Assembly: GCF_011393025.1 (NCBI RefSeq) | Contig: NZ_JAAOEO010000003.1 | Coordinates: 310,001 to 374,000 of the forward strand | Source: Neobacillus terrae | Lineage (GTDB): Bacteria; Bacillota; Bacilli; Bacillales; Cytobacillaceae | Length of the DNA: 64,000 nt | Reading direction: 5' to 3' | Shown here: in pieces, positions 51,954 to 60,821 of the stretch | Layout: each line of letters opens with the position of its first letter | Position numbering within the stretch: position 1 is the stretch's first letter | Translations under genes and position numbers: made by a program | Notes under the pieces: model-generated | What the model saw: only the letters and a program-made list of their open reading frames with translations | Databases searched by the model: none | Told to the model about the DNA's origin: nothing

Positions 51954-53471
51954 TTATTTAATCAATCCTTCTTTTTGTAAAAATTGCTTAGCAACTTCTT
52001 CAGCACTCTTTCCGTTTACATTTACTTCATAATTCATCTCTCTCATTTGATCGTCCGTTATTTTTCCAGAAAGCTTATTTAAAGCTGATTTGACCTCTGG
52101 ATTTTTTTGAACGGTTTCCTTTCTTAATAATGGTGCCCCTTGATAGGGAGGAAATAGATGCTTGTCATCCTCTAAAACAAAGAGGTTATATTGCCTTAAC
52201 TCACTGTCTGTTGAATAAGCATCGACTAAGTTGATATCCCCGGTTTTAATTGCATTATAGCGAAGTTTCGGTTCCATCGTTTTTACATTAGCGAATTTTA
52301 TATCATAAAGTTTTTGAATCCCACGATAACCATCCTCACGATCGGCAAACTCCAAGGTAAAACCCGCCTTCGTATTTTCCTGAATTTTTTTCAAATCGGA
52401 AATCGTTTTTAAATGTTCCTTTTCAGCTAGTTGTTTTGGTACGGCCAGTGCGTACGTATTGTTGTAAATCATCGGTTTCAGCATTTCCATATCATACTTT
52501 TTGAGCATACCAGTTCGCGCTTGGTCGTATACCTCTCCCCTGTCCGTGCTAACTGCGGTTTCTTTTAAAAATTCGGAAATGGCTGTTCCAGTAAATTCAG
52601 GGTACACATCAATACTGCCTGACTTTAATGCATTAAAAACAAACGAAGTTTTTCCAAGTCCAGGCTTAAGTTCAACCTGAAAGTTCGTATCTTTTTCGAT
52701 CAACAGTTTATACATATTAATCAAGATTTCTGGCTCAGAGCCGAGTTTTCCCCCAATCACGATTTTTTTCTGCTCTGGGCTTGTGATGGACGGAATGGCC
52801 ATGATCAGTATCGTTGCCGCTGCAAGTACTACAAAAGTAGTCAATGATTTTTTGAATGATATTCGTTCAAATTGTCGAAGGAAAAAATCAAAAAGAATGG
52901 CAAGAATGGCTGCCGGAATGGCGCCAAGAATAATGAGGGATGAATTATTTCGGTCAATTCCAAGAAGAATTATATCTCCTAACCCTCCTGCCCCAATTAG
53001 TGCTGCCAATGTCGCTGTTCCTACTATTAAAACCATTGCCGTTCGTATTCCAGCCATGATTACAGGGGTAGCAAGGGGAAGCTCTACTTTTAAAAGCCTT
53101 TGTCTTTTGTTCATCCCCATCGCTCTTGCAGCCTCAATGAGTGAGGTATCTACTCCTTTTATTCCAGTATATGTATTTCTAAGAATCGGCAGCAGCGCAT
53201 AAATCACAAGGGCGATGATGGCGGGAACTTTTCCAATGCCAAACAACGGGATTAATAGACCTAAAAGGGCTAGTGAAGGAATCGTTTGAAGGATTGCAGT
53301 AATTCCAATGATTCCTTCTGCAATCTTTTGTTTTTTTGTCAAATAAATTCCAAGTGGAATGGCGATGAGTATAGAAAAAAAGAGGGCAATGAGTGATATT
53401 TGAATATGCTCTAGCAAAGCACTCAACAATTGTGATTGTCTTCCCTTAAAAACATTTGCAAAATTATCCAT
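51954..53471 (-). CDS. opuFB: Compatible-solute ABC transporter, permease fused to binding protein (OpuFB)
   Basis: A 505-residue fusion. Residues about 15-225 are a BPD-type permease of the OpuB/ProW class (EAA loop EAARAMGMNKRQRLLKVELP). Residues about 235-505 are an OpuAC/QAT-type substrate-binding domain (KIVIGGKLGSEPEILINMYK ... DVYPEFTGTAISEFL). This is the OpuF architecture described in Bacillus for uptake of glycine betaine and other osmoprotectants. Its start overlaps the ATPase gene by 8 bp. Confidence 0.9.
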   Translation of the reverse strand: MDNFANVFKGRQSQLLSALLEHIQISLIALFFSILIAIPLGIYLTKKQKIAEGIIGITAILQTIPSLALLGLLIPLFGIGKVPAIIALVIYALLPILRNTYTGIKGVDTSLIEAARAMGMNKRQRLLKVELPLATPVIMAGIRTAMVLIVGTATLAALIGAGGLGDIILLGIDRNNSSLIILGAIPAAILAILFDFFLRQFERISFKKSLTTFVVLAAATILIMAIPSITSPEQKKIVIGGKLGSEPEILINMYKLLIEKDTNFQVELKPGLGKTSFVFNALKSGSIDVYPEFTGTAISEFLKETAVSTDRGEVYDQARTGMLKKYDMEMLKPMIYNNTYALAVPKQLAEKEHLKTISDLKKIQENTKAGFTLEFADREDGYRGIQKLYDIKFANVKTMEPKLRYNAIKTGDINLVDAYSTDSELRQYNLFVLEDDKHLFPPYQGAPLLRKETVQKNPEVKSALNKLSGKITDDQMREMNYEVNVNGKSAEEVAKQFLQKEGLIK

Positions 53472-54432
53472 TATTAGGACCTCTTTCTTGCAAGGAATCT
53501 GCCATATACTTTAAAGCTGTTTTTCTTGTTATTGTACCGATGATTTGACCTTCTTTTTCCACTGACAATTGCTCATGCTCTGTTAGCATCATAAGCGCCT
53601 CCCTTAAAAAGGAAGATGCAGGAATAGTAAAGGAAGGTGAAGACGTTGTATGGCTGGTCCGGATTTGATCGATAATGTTTTCAAGTTGAACATCCTCCTT
53701 TGCAGACACTGCATGCATTCCCACAAAATCTCGTACAAAATCATTGATAGGGCTCTCGATGATTTCTTTTGGTGTTCCCACTTGAACGATTTCTCCATCG
53801 TTCATGATACATATTCGATCACCAAGCTTGATGGCCTCCTGCATATCATGTGTAACAAAAACAATCGTTTTGTTAATTCTTCGCTGCAGATCAATAATGT
53901 CATCCTGTAATTTTTCCCTGCTAATGGGATCAAGTGCACTAAATGGTTCGTCCATTAACAGAATATCTGGGTCGGCGGCAAGTGCACGTATCACGCCGAT
54001 TCTCTGCTGTTGGCCGCCAGATAGTTCTTTTGGTTTCCGGCCTCGATATTTTGCTGGTGGTAAACCCACCATTTCCATCAATTCATCGATTCGGAGCCGA
54101 ATCTTCTGATCATCCCACTTTCGCAACTCAGGAACGATCGCAATATTTTCTTCTATGGTCATATGGGGAAAAAGAGCAATTTGCTGGAGGACATATCCCA
54201 TGTTCCAGCGCAACTCGTGTATGTCGTACTCACTAATTTTTTTGTCATAGACAAAAATTGTACCGTCAGACAATTCGATTAAACGGTTGATCATTTTAAG
54301 TAACGTCGTTTTCCCACAGCCGCTGGGCCCAATAATGACAAAAAATTCCCCCTCCTTGATAACCATGTTTAGGGACTTAATCGCGGTAGTACCTTCTTGA
54401 TATTGTTTGGATACTTTTTCAAATCGGATCAT
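53464..54432 (-). CDS. opuFA: Compatible-solute ABC transporter ATPase OpuFA
   Basis: A 322-residue ATPase of the OpuA/ProV class. It has Walker A GPSGCGKTT, signature LSGGQQQRIGVIRAL, Walker B ILLMDEPFSALDP, and the switch His in VFVTHDMQEA. The C-terminal 100 residues hold a CBS-like part (AITRKTALKYMAD near the end) that may sense ionic strength. It is the first gene of the opuF operon; GGGAG precedes the ATG. Confidence 0.92.
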   Translation of the reverse strand: MIRFEKVSKQYQEGTTAIKSLNMVIKEGEFFVIIGPSGCGKTTLLKMINRLIELSDGTIFVYDKKISEYDIHELRWNMGYVLQQIALFPHMTIEENIAIVPELRKWDDQKIRLRIDELMEMVGLPPAKYRGRKPKELSGGQQQRIGVIRALAADPDILLMDEPFSALDPISREKLQDDIIDLQRRINKTIVFVTHDMQEAIKLGDRICIMNDGEIVQVGTPKEIIESPINDFVRDFVGMHAVSAKEDVQLENIIDQIRTSHTTSSPSFTIPASSFLREALMMLTEHEQLSVEKEGQIIGTITRKTALKYMADSLQERGPNNG

Positions 54433-54727
54433 TAGCTCACTCCCTTTTTAACCTGTCAGATTTATCATGTACTTTTAAGATAAAAACTACTTTTGGATAC
54501 TATCGGACTTGGTAATTTCCATATATAAGGATATCATAGACATAATTAATTTATATAATTTGAATTCTTTTGGATGGACTTGTCAGACTGGTCTCTTTAT
54601 TATTATGTAATCCATTTTAATCATTCATTAAAATTTAATAAGCTAGTGCTGCGTATGATAAGGGAATTAGGGATTAAATCTCCATTCGGATCATCCTTTG
54701 AATACCTTTACATGGCATTCTATTAAA
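54433..54727. other. Intergenic region upstream of opuF
   Basis: About 300 bp of AT-rich DNA holding the opuF promoter. Several TATA-like stretches exist (near 54555 and 54520), but no -35/-10 pair is convincing, and no riboswitch or repeat family was seen. Confidence 0.4.
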
Positions 54728-54762
54728 AAAATAAAGCCACGAGAGTTTTCCATATCCTCGTG
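54725..54762 (-). terminator. Terminator of the first aldo/keto reductase gene
   Basis: CACGAG / CTCGTG flanked by compatible pairs with a 13-nt loop; GGCTTTATTTTTTT follows on the minus strand. Confidence 0.8.
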
Positions 54763-54773
54763 ACCTTTTATAC

Positions 54774-55802
54774 TTATCTTCTATGGTTATCAATTAATGA
54801 AAGTGTTTCCCCATGCAGTGCTTTTAGCACAGGCTCAGATGCTAGGAACTCATGTGGAAAACCCAATTCGATTTTGCTTACTTCATTTAATTGTTCAAGA
54901 TGTTCTTGTTCCAAATTAAACTGAACACTTTCCAAATTATCCTTCATCTGAGATTCTTTACGCGCGCCAACAATGGGAATCATAACGCCACTTTGCTGAC
55001 GGACCCAGTTGATTGCCACCTGGGCAGGACTATGCCCAATTTCGTTTGCAATTTCTACAACTGCTTCCGCTATTAAAATATTTTTATCTTTTAGCCTTGC
55101 ACTATTAGGTGAAAGTCTTTTCGGATCTGAGTTATTATTTTTGTATTTACCGGTTAAAGCTCCACCTGCCATCGGCGCCCAGGCAGTTACACCGATATCA
55201 AAGGCATTTGCCATTGGCAAAAGATCCCGTTCTGGCGCCCGCTGCATCAAGTTGTATTCAACCTGAAGCCCAATAAATGGAGTCCATCCTCTTAATGAAG
55301 CCAGCGTATTTGCTTGAGATACAATCCAAGCTGGTGTATCTGAAATTCCTACATATAATGCTTTTCCCGCACGGACCAAATCATCTAAGGCACGCATTAC
55401 TTCTTCAACAGGCGTAAGAAAGTCCCATGCATGGAGCCATAAAAGGTCAATATAATCCGTTCGAAGTCTTTTCAAGCTTGCTTCAACCGATTGAACCAGG
55501 TTTTTTCTATGATTCCCACCGCCGTTTGGATCATGCCGGCGAGTGTTTAAAGAATATTTCGTTGCCACAACATACTGTTCTCGTTTCGATTGAATAAATT
55601 CTCCTAAATAGGCTTCACTTGTACCATTTGTGTAGTTAACCGCCGTATCAATAAAGTTCCCGCCTGCTTCCGTAAAGGCATTGAAAATCTTTTGACTTTC
55701 TTCCTTAGAAGCACCAAATCCCCAATCTTCTCCAAATGTCATCGTTCCCAAAGCTAATTCAGACACTCTTAAACCACTTTTTCCGAGTAATTTGTATCTC
55801 AT
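54774..55802 (-). CDS. Aldo/keto reductase (first paralog)
   Basis: A 342-residue NADPH-dependent reductase with a (beta/alpha)8 barrel. Catalytic Asp and Tyr lie in NFIDTAVNYTNGTSE, Lys in VVATKYSLN, and His in DLLWLHAWD. Its sequence is clearly paralogous to the second AKR at 56694-57749, and both start MRYKLLG(K/N)SGLRVSELALG. It probably reduces toxic aldehydes or ketones. A MarR-type site precedes it at 55821-55832. Confidence 0.92.
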   Translation of the reverse strand: MRYKLLGKSGLRVSELALGTMTFGEDWGFGASKEESQKIFNAFTEAGGNFIDTAVNYTNGTSEAYLGEFIQSKREQYVVATKYSLNTRRHDPNGGGNHRKNLVQSVEASLKRLRTDYIDLLWLHAWDFLTPVEEVMRALDDLVRAGKALYVGISDTPAWIVSQANTLASLRGWTPFIGLQVEYNLMQRAPERDLLPMANAFDIGVTAWAPMAGGALTGKYKNNNSDPKRLSPNSARLKDKNILIAEAVVEIANEIGHSPAQVAINWVRQQSGVMIPIVGARKESQMKDNLESVQFNLEQEHLEQLNEVSKIELGFPHEFLASEPVLKALHGETLSLIDNHRR

Positions 55803-55820
55803 ATCTTTCTCCTTTTATAA

Positions 55821-55832
55821 TTGTTTGTACAC
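55821..55832. promoter_or_regulatory. Candidate MarR operator before the first AKR gene
   Basis: TTGTTTGTACAC agrees with the recurrent TTGTATGTACAA at 10 of 12 positions and lies within 30 bp of the start codon. Confidence 0.5.
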
Positions 55833-55875
55833 CTAAGAATTTAGTTATTGTAATACGTCTGGCCTTAACAGGCGC

Positions 55876-56676
55876 TTATACCCCATAATTTTTTTGCAGA
55901 GCTCTCATCATCAGCTTCTGCCATTGTTTTTGCTGGTTTACAATTAGAGAAGAACTTACCGCTAACCCTTTTACTTCAGGAGATGAAGCAAGATAAACCG
56001 GAGTTTTTGCTCCTTTTTCCGTACTTGCAGACGTTAATTTAAAAATGCTCCTTAAAATCCACGGCAATTGATGCATAATGTTCGTCTTAATAATGCCAGG
56101 ATGGAGACTGTTTACAGTAATTGGTCTGCCTTCTAGCTTTTTGGCCAATTCTTTTGTAAAAAGGACCAGGGCCAGCTTAGTAGGACCAACAGCTTTAAAA
56201 AACGTATAATTATTTTCTGTCATTAAATCATCAAAATTCATTTTAATTCCATTATGTTTGGATGCCACATTAATGATTCGGCCGTCTCCACTCGCTTCTA
56301 ATGAATCAAGCAAAAGATGGGTTAATAAAAAGTGAGATAAATAGTTTGTCGCAAAAGTGGTTTCAATGCCGTCTTCTGTCTCCGATCTTTTAGGAAGAAA
56401 TACTGCTGCGTTATTGATTAAAACATCCAGTTTATCAAACTTTTCCTTAAACTGATCTGCAGCCTGACGAACTATCCGTTGGGAGGACAGGTCTGCAATC
56501 AGTAAATGTACATTGTGGTTTCCGCTTTGTGCAATAATATCTTGCCGGGCCTCCTGTCCTTTCTCGTTGCTGCGGCACAGGATCACAACAGTTGCACCCA
56601 TTTTTGCTAATTCAAGAGCGGTCGCTTTCCCAATTCCTGAATTTCCCCCAGTAATTAAACAAATTTTATTCTTCAT
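55876..56676 (-). CDS. Short-chain dehydrogenase-like protein without the catalytic Tyr
   Basis: A 266-residue SDR of the retinol-dehydrogenase/WWOX-like group. The cofactor motif TGGNSGIG and NNAA region are intact. At the active site, however, AYNQSK of its paralog reads AVGPTK: the catalytic Tyr is Val (GTT) while Lys is kept. The rest is well conserved with the paralog at 57783-58631. It may have lost activity or bind NADPH without reduction. It lies in the AKR-SDR-AKR-SDR series. Confidence 0.85.
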   Translation of the reverse strand: MKNKICLITGGNSGIGKATALELAKMGATVVILCRSNEKGQEARQDIIAQSGNHNVHLLIADLSSQRIVRQAADQFKEKFDKLDVLINNAAVFLPKRSETEDGIETTFATNYLSHFLLTHLLLDSLEASGDGRIINVASKHNGIKMNFDDLMTENNYTFFKAVGPTKLALVLFTKELAKKLEGRPITVNSLHPGIIKTNIMHQLPWILRSIFKLTSASTEKGAKTPVYLASSPEVKGLAVSSSLIVNQQKQWQKLMMRALQKNYGV

Positions 56677-56693
56677 ATTTTTCCCCTTAGCTA

Positions 56694-57749
56694 TTATTTT
56701 CTGTGATTATCAATATTTGCATACATTTGTTGTTGTCCGGCAGCCAAGAAATCATGTGGAAATCCTAACGGAACCTTACTAATGTCGTTTAGCCTTTGAA
56801 TATGGTCCTGACTAAGTTCAAATTCCAGGCAGCCCAGATTATCTTTTAATTGAGTCTCTGTTCTAGCCCCAATAATTGGAATAATCACACCGCGGTCCTG
56901 CTGTTGTCTAACCCAGTTTAGGGCAACCTGTGCAGAGCTTCGACCCATCTCCTCTGCAATCTTGTCGACTTCTCTTGCAATTTGAAGGTTTCTTTCATTA
57001 AGGAATTGGTTGTGCATAGGGTTTGGAATATGCAATCGTTTTTGATCATTGCTATTTTTCGTGTATTTTCCAGAAAGGAGTCCCTGTCCTAAAGGTGACC
57101 AAACCGTAACTCCAATATCAGATTGCTTAGCCATTGGAAGCAATTCTCTTTCAACCGTCCGTTCAATCAAGCTGTACTGTATCTGCAAACCAATAAACGG
57201 CGACCAGCCACGAAGCTTTGCAATGGCATTTGCTTCTGACACAACCCATGCAGGTGCATCTGATATCCCAACATATAAAACCTTACCCGAACGTACTAGG
57301 TCATCCATTGCCCTCATTACTTCCTCAACAGGAGTCAAGATATCCCAAAAATGGAGCCATAGAACATCTATATAATCTGTATTCAGCCGTTTTAAGCTCG
57401 CTTCCACGGATTGGACAAGATTCTTCCGATGGGCTCCACCCGCATTAGGGTCCTTAGGATTTAGGAAATTTAAAGAGTATTTTGTAGCAAGGACCATTTC
57501 TTCCCGACGGGATGCGATAAATTCACCTACAAATTTCTCGCTTGTTCCGTTCAAGTAAATATTTGCTGTATCAATGAAATTTCCTCCAGCTTCAACATAA
57601 GCTTCAAATACTTTTCTGCTTTCTTCTTTAGATGCACCATAAGGACCCCAGTCTTCCCCAAAAGTCATGGTTCCTAAAGCAAGTTCTGAAACTCTTAAAC
57701 CGCTGTTTCCAAGTAATTTGTATCTCATATTTCTCCTCCTTAGATTCAA
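56694..57749 (-). CDS. Aldo/keto reductase (second paralog)
   Basis: A 351-residue AKR with the catalytic set Asp and Tyr in NFIDTANIYLNGTSE, Lys in VLATKYSLN and His in DVLWLHFWD. The natural start is probably MRYKLLG at codon 8, with GGAGG just upstream. It is paralogous to the first AKR. The 17-bp gap to the next SDR and the 33-bp gap from the one upstream indicate a single operon. Confidence 0.92.
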   Translation of the reverse strand: MNLRRRNMRYKLLGNSGLRVSELALGTMTFGEDWGPYGASKEESRKVFEAYVEAGGNFIDTANIYLNGTSEKFVGEFIASRREEMVLATKYSLNFLNPKDPNAGGAHRKNLVQSVEASLKRLNTDYIDVLWLHFWDILTPVEEVMRAMDDLVRSGKVLYVGISDAPAWVVSEANAIAKLRGWSPFIGLQIQYSLIERTVERELLPMAKQSDIGVTVWSPLGQGLLSGKYTKNSNDQKRLHIPNPMHNQFLNERNLQIAREVDKIAEEMGRSSAQVALNWVRQQQDRGVIIPIIGARTETQLKDNLGCLEFELSQDHIQRLNDISKVPLGFPHDFLAAGQQQMYANIDNHRK

Positions 57750-57782
57750 TCGTTTTTTAAGCTGTTTCTAAAATCATTTCTT

Positions 57783-58631
57783 TTAAGCCAGTTTGGTCAT
57801 TTTTGTACTTACTTCCCAAAGCTTCTTTGCGGTTATCTCGTCGTACGAAATAGGAGAAGAATTTGCCGCTTTTTTCTTAACAAAATATTTTCCACTTATA
57901 CCATCCATTTGTGGCGATGAAGCTAAAAATATAGAGGTTTCCGCTCCTTTGTCAGGTGGCAGCATGAAAGGTTTCATTAAAGCCCCTGAAATTTTAAAAA
58001 ATAATGATCCAGTATTTCCAAAATTCGTCCTGACCACACCGGGATGTAAACAGTTTACGGTCACCCCCGTACCTTGCAGGATTCGATCCAGTTCATAAGT
58101 AAACAATACATTGGCCAGTTTTGACTGATTATAGGCTTTTATGCCGCTGTATTTCTTCCGGCCATCTAAATCATCAAATTCAATTTTCCCCATACCCTGG
58201 GCACTTGAACTAACGTTTACGATTCGTGCCGGAGTACTTGCCTTCAGCAGATCAAGAAGTAAATTGGTCAGCAAAAAAGAAGCAAGATGATTAATAGCAA
58301 ATGTGCTTTCAATTCTATCTGTAGTGAATTCCTGCTTCCACTTCATGACCCCTGCGTTATTTACAAGAACATGTAAACGAGAGTATTTTTGTTTAAAACT
58401 ATCCGCTAATTGACGAATTGATTGTTGGGATGATAAATCTGCAAGCATTAAATCAATGTTCTCGTTTCCAGATATTGATTTAATTTCTTTTAATGCGGCT
58501 TCTCCGCGTACTTGATCTAAAGAGACCATGACTACAGTCGCCCCCATCCTTGCTAAAGCAATGGCCGTTGCTTTTCCTATACCTTGACTGGCTCCAGTAA
58601 CTAAACATACTTTTCCTTCCATATTCTCCAC
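57783..58631 (-). CDS. Short-chain dehydrogenase (intact paralog)
   Basis: A 282-residue SDR with cofactor motif TGASQGIG, NNAG, the catalytic Ser in NVSSSAQG and YNQSK. The start at GTG 58631 is preceded by AAGGAG; an ATG three codons later has an RBS too close. It resembles retinol-dehydrogenase-like SDRs and is the intact relative of the protein at 55876-56676. It follows another SDR gene by 47 bp. Confidence 0.9.
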   Translation of the reverse strand: MENMEGKVCLVTGASQGIGKATAIALARMGATVVMVSLDQVRGEAALKEIKSISGNENIDLMLADLSSQQSIRQLADSFKQKYSRLHVLVNNAGVMKWKQEFTTDRIESTFAINHLASFLLTNLLLDLLKASTPARIVNVSSSAQGMGKIEFDDLDGRKKYSGIKAYNQSKLANVLFTYELDRILQGTGVTVNCLHPGVVRTNFGNTGSLFFKISGALMKPFMLPPDKGAETSIFLASSPQMDGISGKYFVKKKAANSSPISYDEITAKKLWEVSTKMTKLA

Positions 58632-58678
58632 AGCCTACTTCTCCTTTCCATTTCGTCCTTTTTTCGTGAAATGTTGTG

Positions 58679-59386
58679 TTACCAACTGATTCGCTGTCCA
58701 TTTCGAAAAAACCCGCCGCTTGGACCATCTTCCTCCAATTCCGCAAGCCATAATATGGAACGGGATGACTCTTCAGCACTTCTTGGAGCATTAGGTCCAC
58801 CCATATCCGTACGTACCCATCCTGGGCAGACAGCGTTGACCTTGATATTTCCAGAAACCTCAGAAGCTATTATTCGAGTAAGACCATTTAGGGCAAGCTT
58901 TGATAATTTATAGGATCCTGCTCCTGTGTAATCCATTTCATCCATTTGCCCATAGCCCGAAGAAATATTGACAATCCTTCCGTAATTATTTTTCTTCATT
59001 AGTGGAAGAAAAGATCGTATGAGATGATAAGGTCCCAAGAGGTTCGTTCTCATTGTTTTTTCTAAAATAGCAGGGTCTTCTTCTATTAGCTTTATGCCCT
59101 CATCCAAATAGACACCAGCATTATTAATTAACACATCCAGGCGGCCGTATGTTTGTTGAACGCACTCCACCGCTTTCTGAATGCTTTCGGTATTGTCGAC
59201 ATCAAGCTCAACAAAGCTAACCTCATATCCCTGTTTCTGCAAGGATGAAACAGTTTTTTGTCCTTTATCTCGGTCTCTGCTGCCCAATAATACTTGAAAG
59301 TTTTTCTCTGCTAATTGCTTGCTTAATTCAAACCCAATACCTTTGTTTCCACCGGTAATGAGGGCAATTTTTCTAAATTGAGACAC
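58679..59386 (-). CDS. Short-chain dehydrogenase, carbonyl-reductase-like
   Basis: A 235-residue SDR: TGGNKGIG, NNAG, the catalytic Ser in NISSGYGQ and YKLSK, ending GPSGGFFRNGQRISW as in carbonyl reductases. I start at GTG 59386, with AAGGAG upstream. A TTG at 59422 would place the start codon inside the palindrome TTGTATGTACAA, which is the operator rather than coding sequence. It is the first gene of the five-gene minus-strand unit. Confidence 0.88.
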   Translation of the reverse strand: MSQFRKIALITGGNKGIGFELSKQLAEKNFQVLLGSRDRDKGQKTVSSLQKQGYEVSFVELDVDNTESIQKAVECVQQTYGRLDVLINNAGVYLDEGIKLIEEDPAILEKTMRTNLLGPYHLIRSFLPLMKKNNYGRIVNISSGYGQMDEMDYTGAGSYKLSKLALNGLTRIIASEVSGNIKVNAVCPGWVRTDMGGPNAPRSAEESSRSILWLAELEEDGPSGGFFRNGQRISW

Positions 59387-59410
59387 TATGTCCTTCTCCT
59401 TTTCAATTGC

Positions 59411-59431
59411 TTGTACATACAATTTATTATA
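59411..59431 (-). promoter_or_regulatory. MarR operator and -10 of the SDR-AKR operon
   Basis: TTGTATGTACAA (59411-59422, minus strand) lies 3 bp downstream of a TATAAT -10 box (59426-59431), overlapping the transcription start. It is a perfect copy of the sequence before marR. Confidence 0.8.
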
Positions 59432-59458
59432 AAAAAACTTTTTTATGAAAATTCGCGG

Positions 59459-59890
59459 TTAATTAATAATCCGATATTCATTATCTTTATCCCTGTAAGA
59501 ATCCTCTGCAACGGTAGGCCTTCTGTTTTCGAATATACCAAAGGAATTACCAGTTATGTCCTTAAATGTGTAACAAGGTCCATTCGGTATACCAATTGGT
59601 CCACTTTCTTCCTTCCAGCCTCTATTTCTTAATTCCTTTACTGTTGCATCTAGATCCTTAACTTCATAAATTGGCATGCATGTCGGTGGAGTAAGGTGAT
59701 CTGCGATTAATATTAGTGGTCCTTCTCCTATTTCAAATGCTGCGACCTTTGCACCAAATCGGTCGAATGCCCAATGCAATTTGCCCCCAAGCACAGATTT
59801 ATAGTAATAAAAATCAGATTCGAGATTTGAAGTTCCCATATACAAATACATTAATTTGTTAAACGGAATAGAACTTATTTTAATCACCAT
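59459..59890 (-). CDS. VOC (glyoxalase/bleomycin-resistance) family protein
   Basis: A 143-residue single VOC-fold protein (YMGTSNLESDFYYYKSVLGG ... GPIGIPNGPCYTFKDITGNSF). Family members bind a metal and act as lyases, dioxygenases or drug-binding proteins. It is divergent from marR and has a recurrent palindrome at its promoter. The start may be ATG 59890 or the GTG at its second codon; the nearest AGAAGG is close to both. Function unknown. Confidence 0.85.
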   Translation of the reverse strand: MVIKISSIPFNKLMYLYMGTSNLESDFYYYKSVLGGKLHWAFDRFGAKVAAFEIGEGPLILIADHLTPPTCMPIYEVKDLDATVKELRNRGWKEESGPIGIPNGPCYTFKDITGNSFGIFENRRPTVAEDSYRDKDNEYRIIN

Positions 59891-60027
59891 CCTTCTTTTA
59901 ACCTACCCTGCTCATTTTTCAACTCTATGATTCGGCTTCATGTTCCGTGATTTTTGCTTCCTCCTTTTATGATAGTTCTGTTTATTTTATCTTTATAGTT
60001 AATTCATCCTTTCATTTTGTTTGTTGT

Positions 60028-60049
60028 TTGTACATACAATCATATTATA
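60028..60049 (-). promoter_or_regulatory. MarR operator and -10 of the VOC gene
   Basis: TTGTATGTACAA (60028-60039, minus strand) lies 4 bp downstream of TATAAT (60044-60049), the same geometry as in front of the SDR-AKR operon. Confidence 0.8.
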
Positions 60050-60165
60050 GCGATATTTTAGAAAAATCAATTAATAATTAGAATTACTTTTTTCTTCAAA
60101 ACCGATTCGTGCCTTTTTATGCCTTTTTAGATAAGATTGTTTTGTAAGTTAATGTTAATGCCTGT

Positions 60166-60204
60166 TTGACAAAAAGTATGGATTGATGTAATTTGTATGT
60201 ACAA
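60166..60204 (+). promoter_or_regulatory. marR promoter and operator
   Basis: TTGACA (60166-60171), 17 bp, TAATTT (60189-60194). The palindrome TTGTATGTACAA (60193-60204) overlaps the end of the -10 box, as expected for autorepression. Confidence 0.82.
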
Positions 60205-60227
60205 GCAAAACGTAAGGGGTTTTAATT

Positions 60228-60653
60228 ATGATAGATGACTTTTTTGACAATTGCCTGTATTTCACAGTCAATAAACTTTCTCGTGCCATTACAAAAATGG
60301 CTGAAGATTCCTTTAAAAAAACAGGTTTATCTCCTACTCATGCATTTTTAATGATGCTGGTTATTGATAAGCCAGGCATCTCACAGTCAGAGTTAGCAGA
60401 CGCTCTGCATTTGAAGCCTTCTACTATTACTCGATTTGTTGATAAGCTCGTCGAAAAAGGTTTGATTGAGCGTAAAACAGAGGGTAAGAGGTCTTTAAAT
60501 TTTCCAACTGAAAATGGAGAAGCTATCCTTAAAGATATAAAGGATGGCTGGAAAATTCTATATCGGGCTTACTCGGATGTTTTAGGTGAAGAAGAAGGAA
60601 AAGCACTAAATAAATTAGTCAATGAGGCAGGCTCTAAACTTGAAAAACAGTAG
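60228..60653 (+). CDS. MarR-family transcriptional repressor
   Basis: A 141-residue winged-helix regulator (ISQSELADALHLKPSTITRF, then VDKLVEKGLIERKTEGKRSLN). It has two Cys-poor termini with a single N-terminal Cys (FDNCLYF), which could serve as a redox sensor as in OhrR-like proteins. It sits in the middle of a divergent reductase cluster whose promoters share one 12-bp palindrome, one copy of which overlaps its own promoter. It is therefore the likely local repressor responding to an electrophile, quinone or aldehyde. Confidence 0.92.
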   Translation: MIDDFFDNCLYFTVNKLSRAITKMAEDSFKKTGLSPTHAFLMMLVIDKPGISQSELADALHLKPSTITRFVDKLVEKGLIERKTEGKRSLNFPTENGEAILKDIKDGWKILYRAYSDVLGEEEGKALNKLVNEAGSKLEKQ

Positions 60654-60660
60654 TACGTTA

Positions 60661-60698
60661 TCCTTTAATGAATATTAAAAATGTATTCATTAAAAGGA
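60661..60698 (+). terminator. Hairpin after marR
   Basis: TCCTTTAATGAAT pairs with ATTCATTAAAAGGA (one bulge, 11-nt loop). Only a short pyrimidine tract follows, so termination may be partial. Confidence 0.55.
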
Positions 60699-60716
60699 TT
60701 TCCCCTTTATAGTTGC

Positions 60717-60728
60717 TTGTACAAACAA
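60717..60728. promoter_or_regulatory. Candidate MarR site in the marR-SDR gap
   Basis: TTGTACAAACAA matches the inverse form TTGTACATACAA at 11 of 12 positions, and overlaps TTGCTTGTACAA (10 of 12). It lies about 60 bp upstream of the promoter-proximal site at 60785. Confidence 0.55.
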
Positions 60729-60762
60729 TAATATTGGGAGGGCAATAATCTTTAAAATTAAT

Positions 60763-60796
60763 TTGATTTTTTTTGTTTTTTCATTTGTATATACAA
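60763..60796 (+). promoter_or_regulatory. Promoter and MarR operator of the SDR-oxidoreductase unit
   Basis: TTGATT (60763-60768), 17 bp, TGTATA (60786-60791) overlap the perfect palindrome TTGTATATACAA (60785-60796), 25 bp before the start codon. Confidence 0.78.
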
Positions 60797-60821
60797 ACGT
60801 TGAAAGCAGGAGGAACTATTC

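Noticed and set aside
59387-59422. TTG at 59422 as start of the SDR gene
   Set aside because: It lies in the palindromic operator, whereas GTG 59386 has AAGGAG at proper distance and leads directly into the SDR core.
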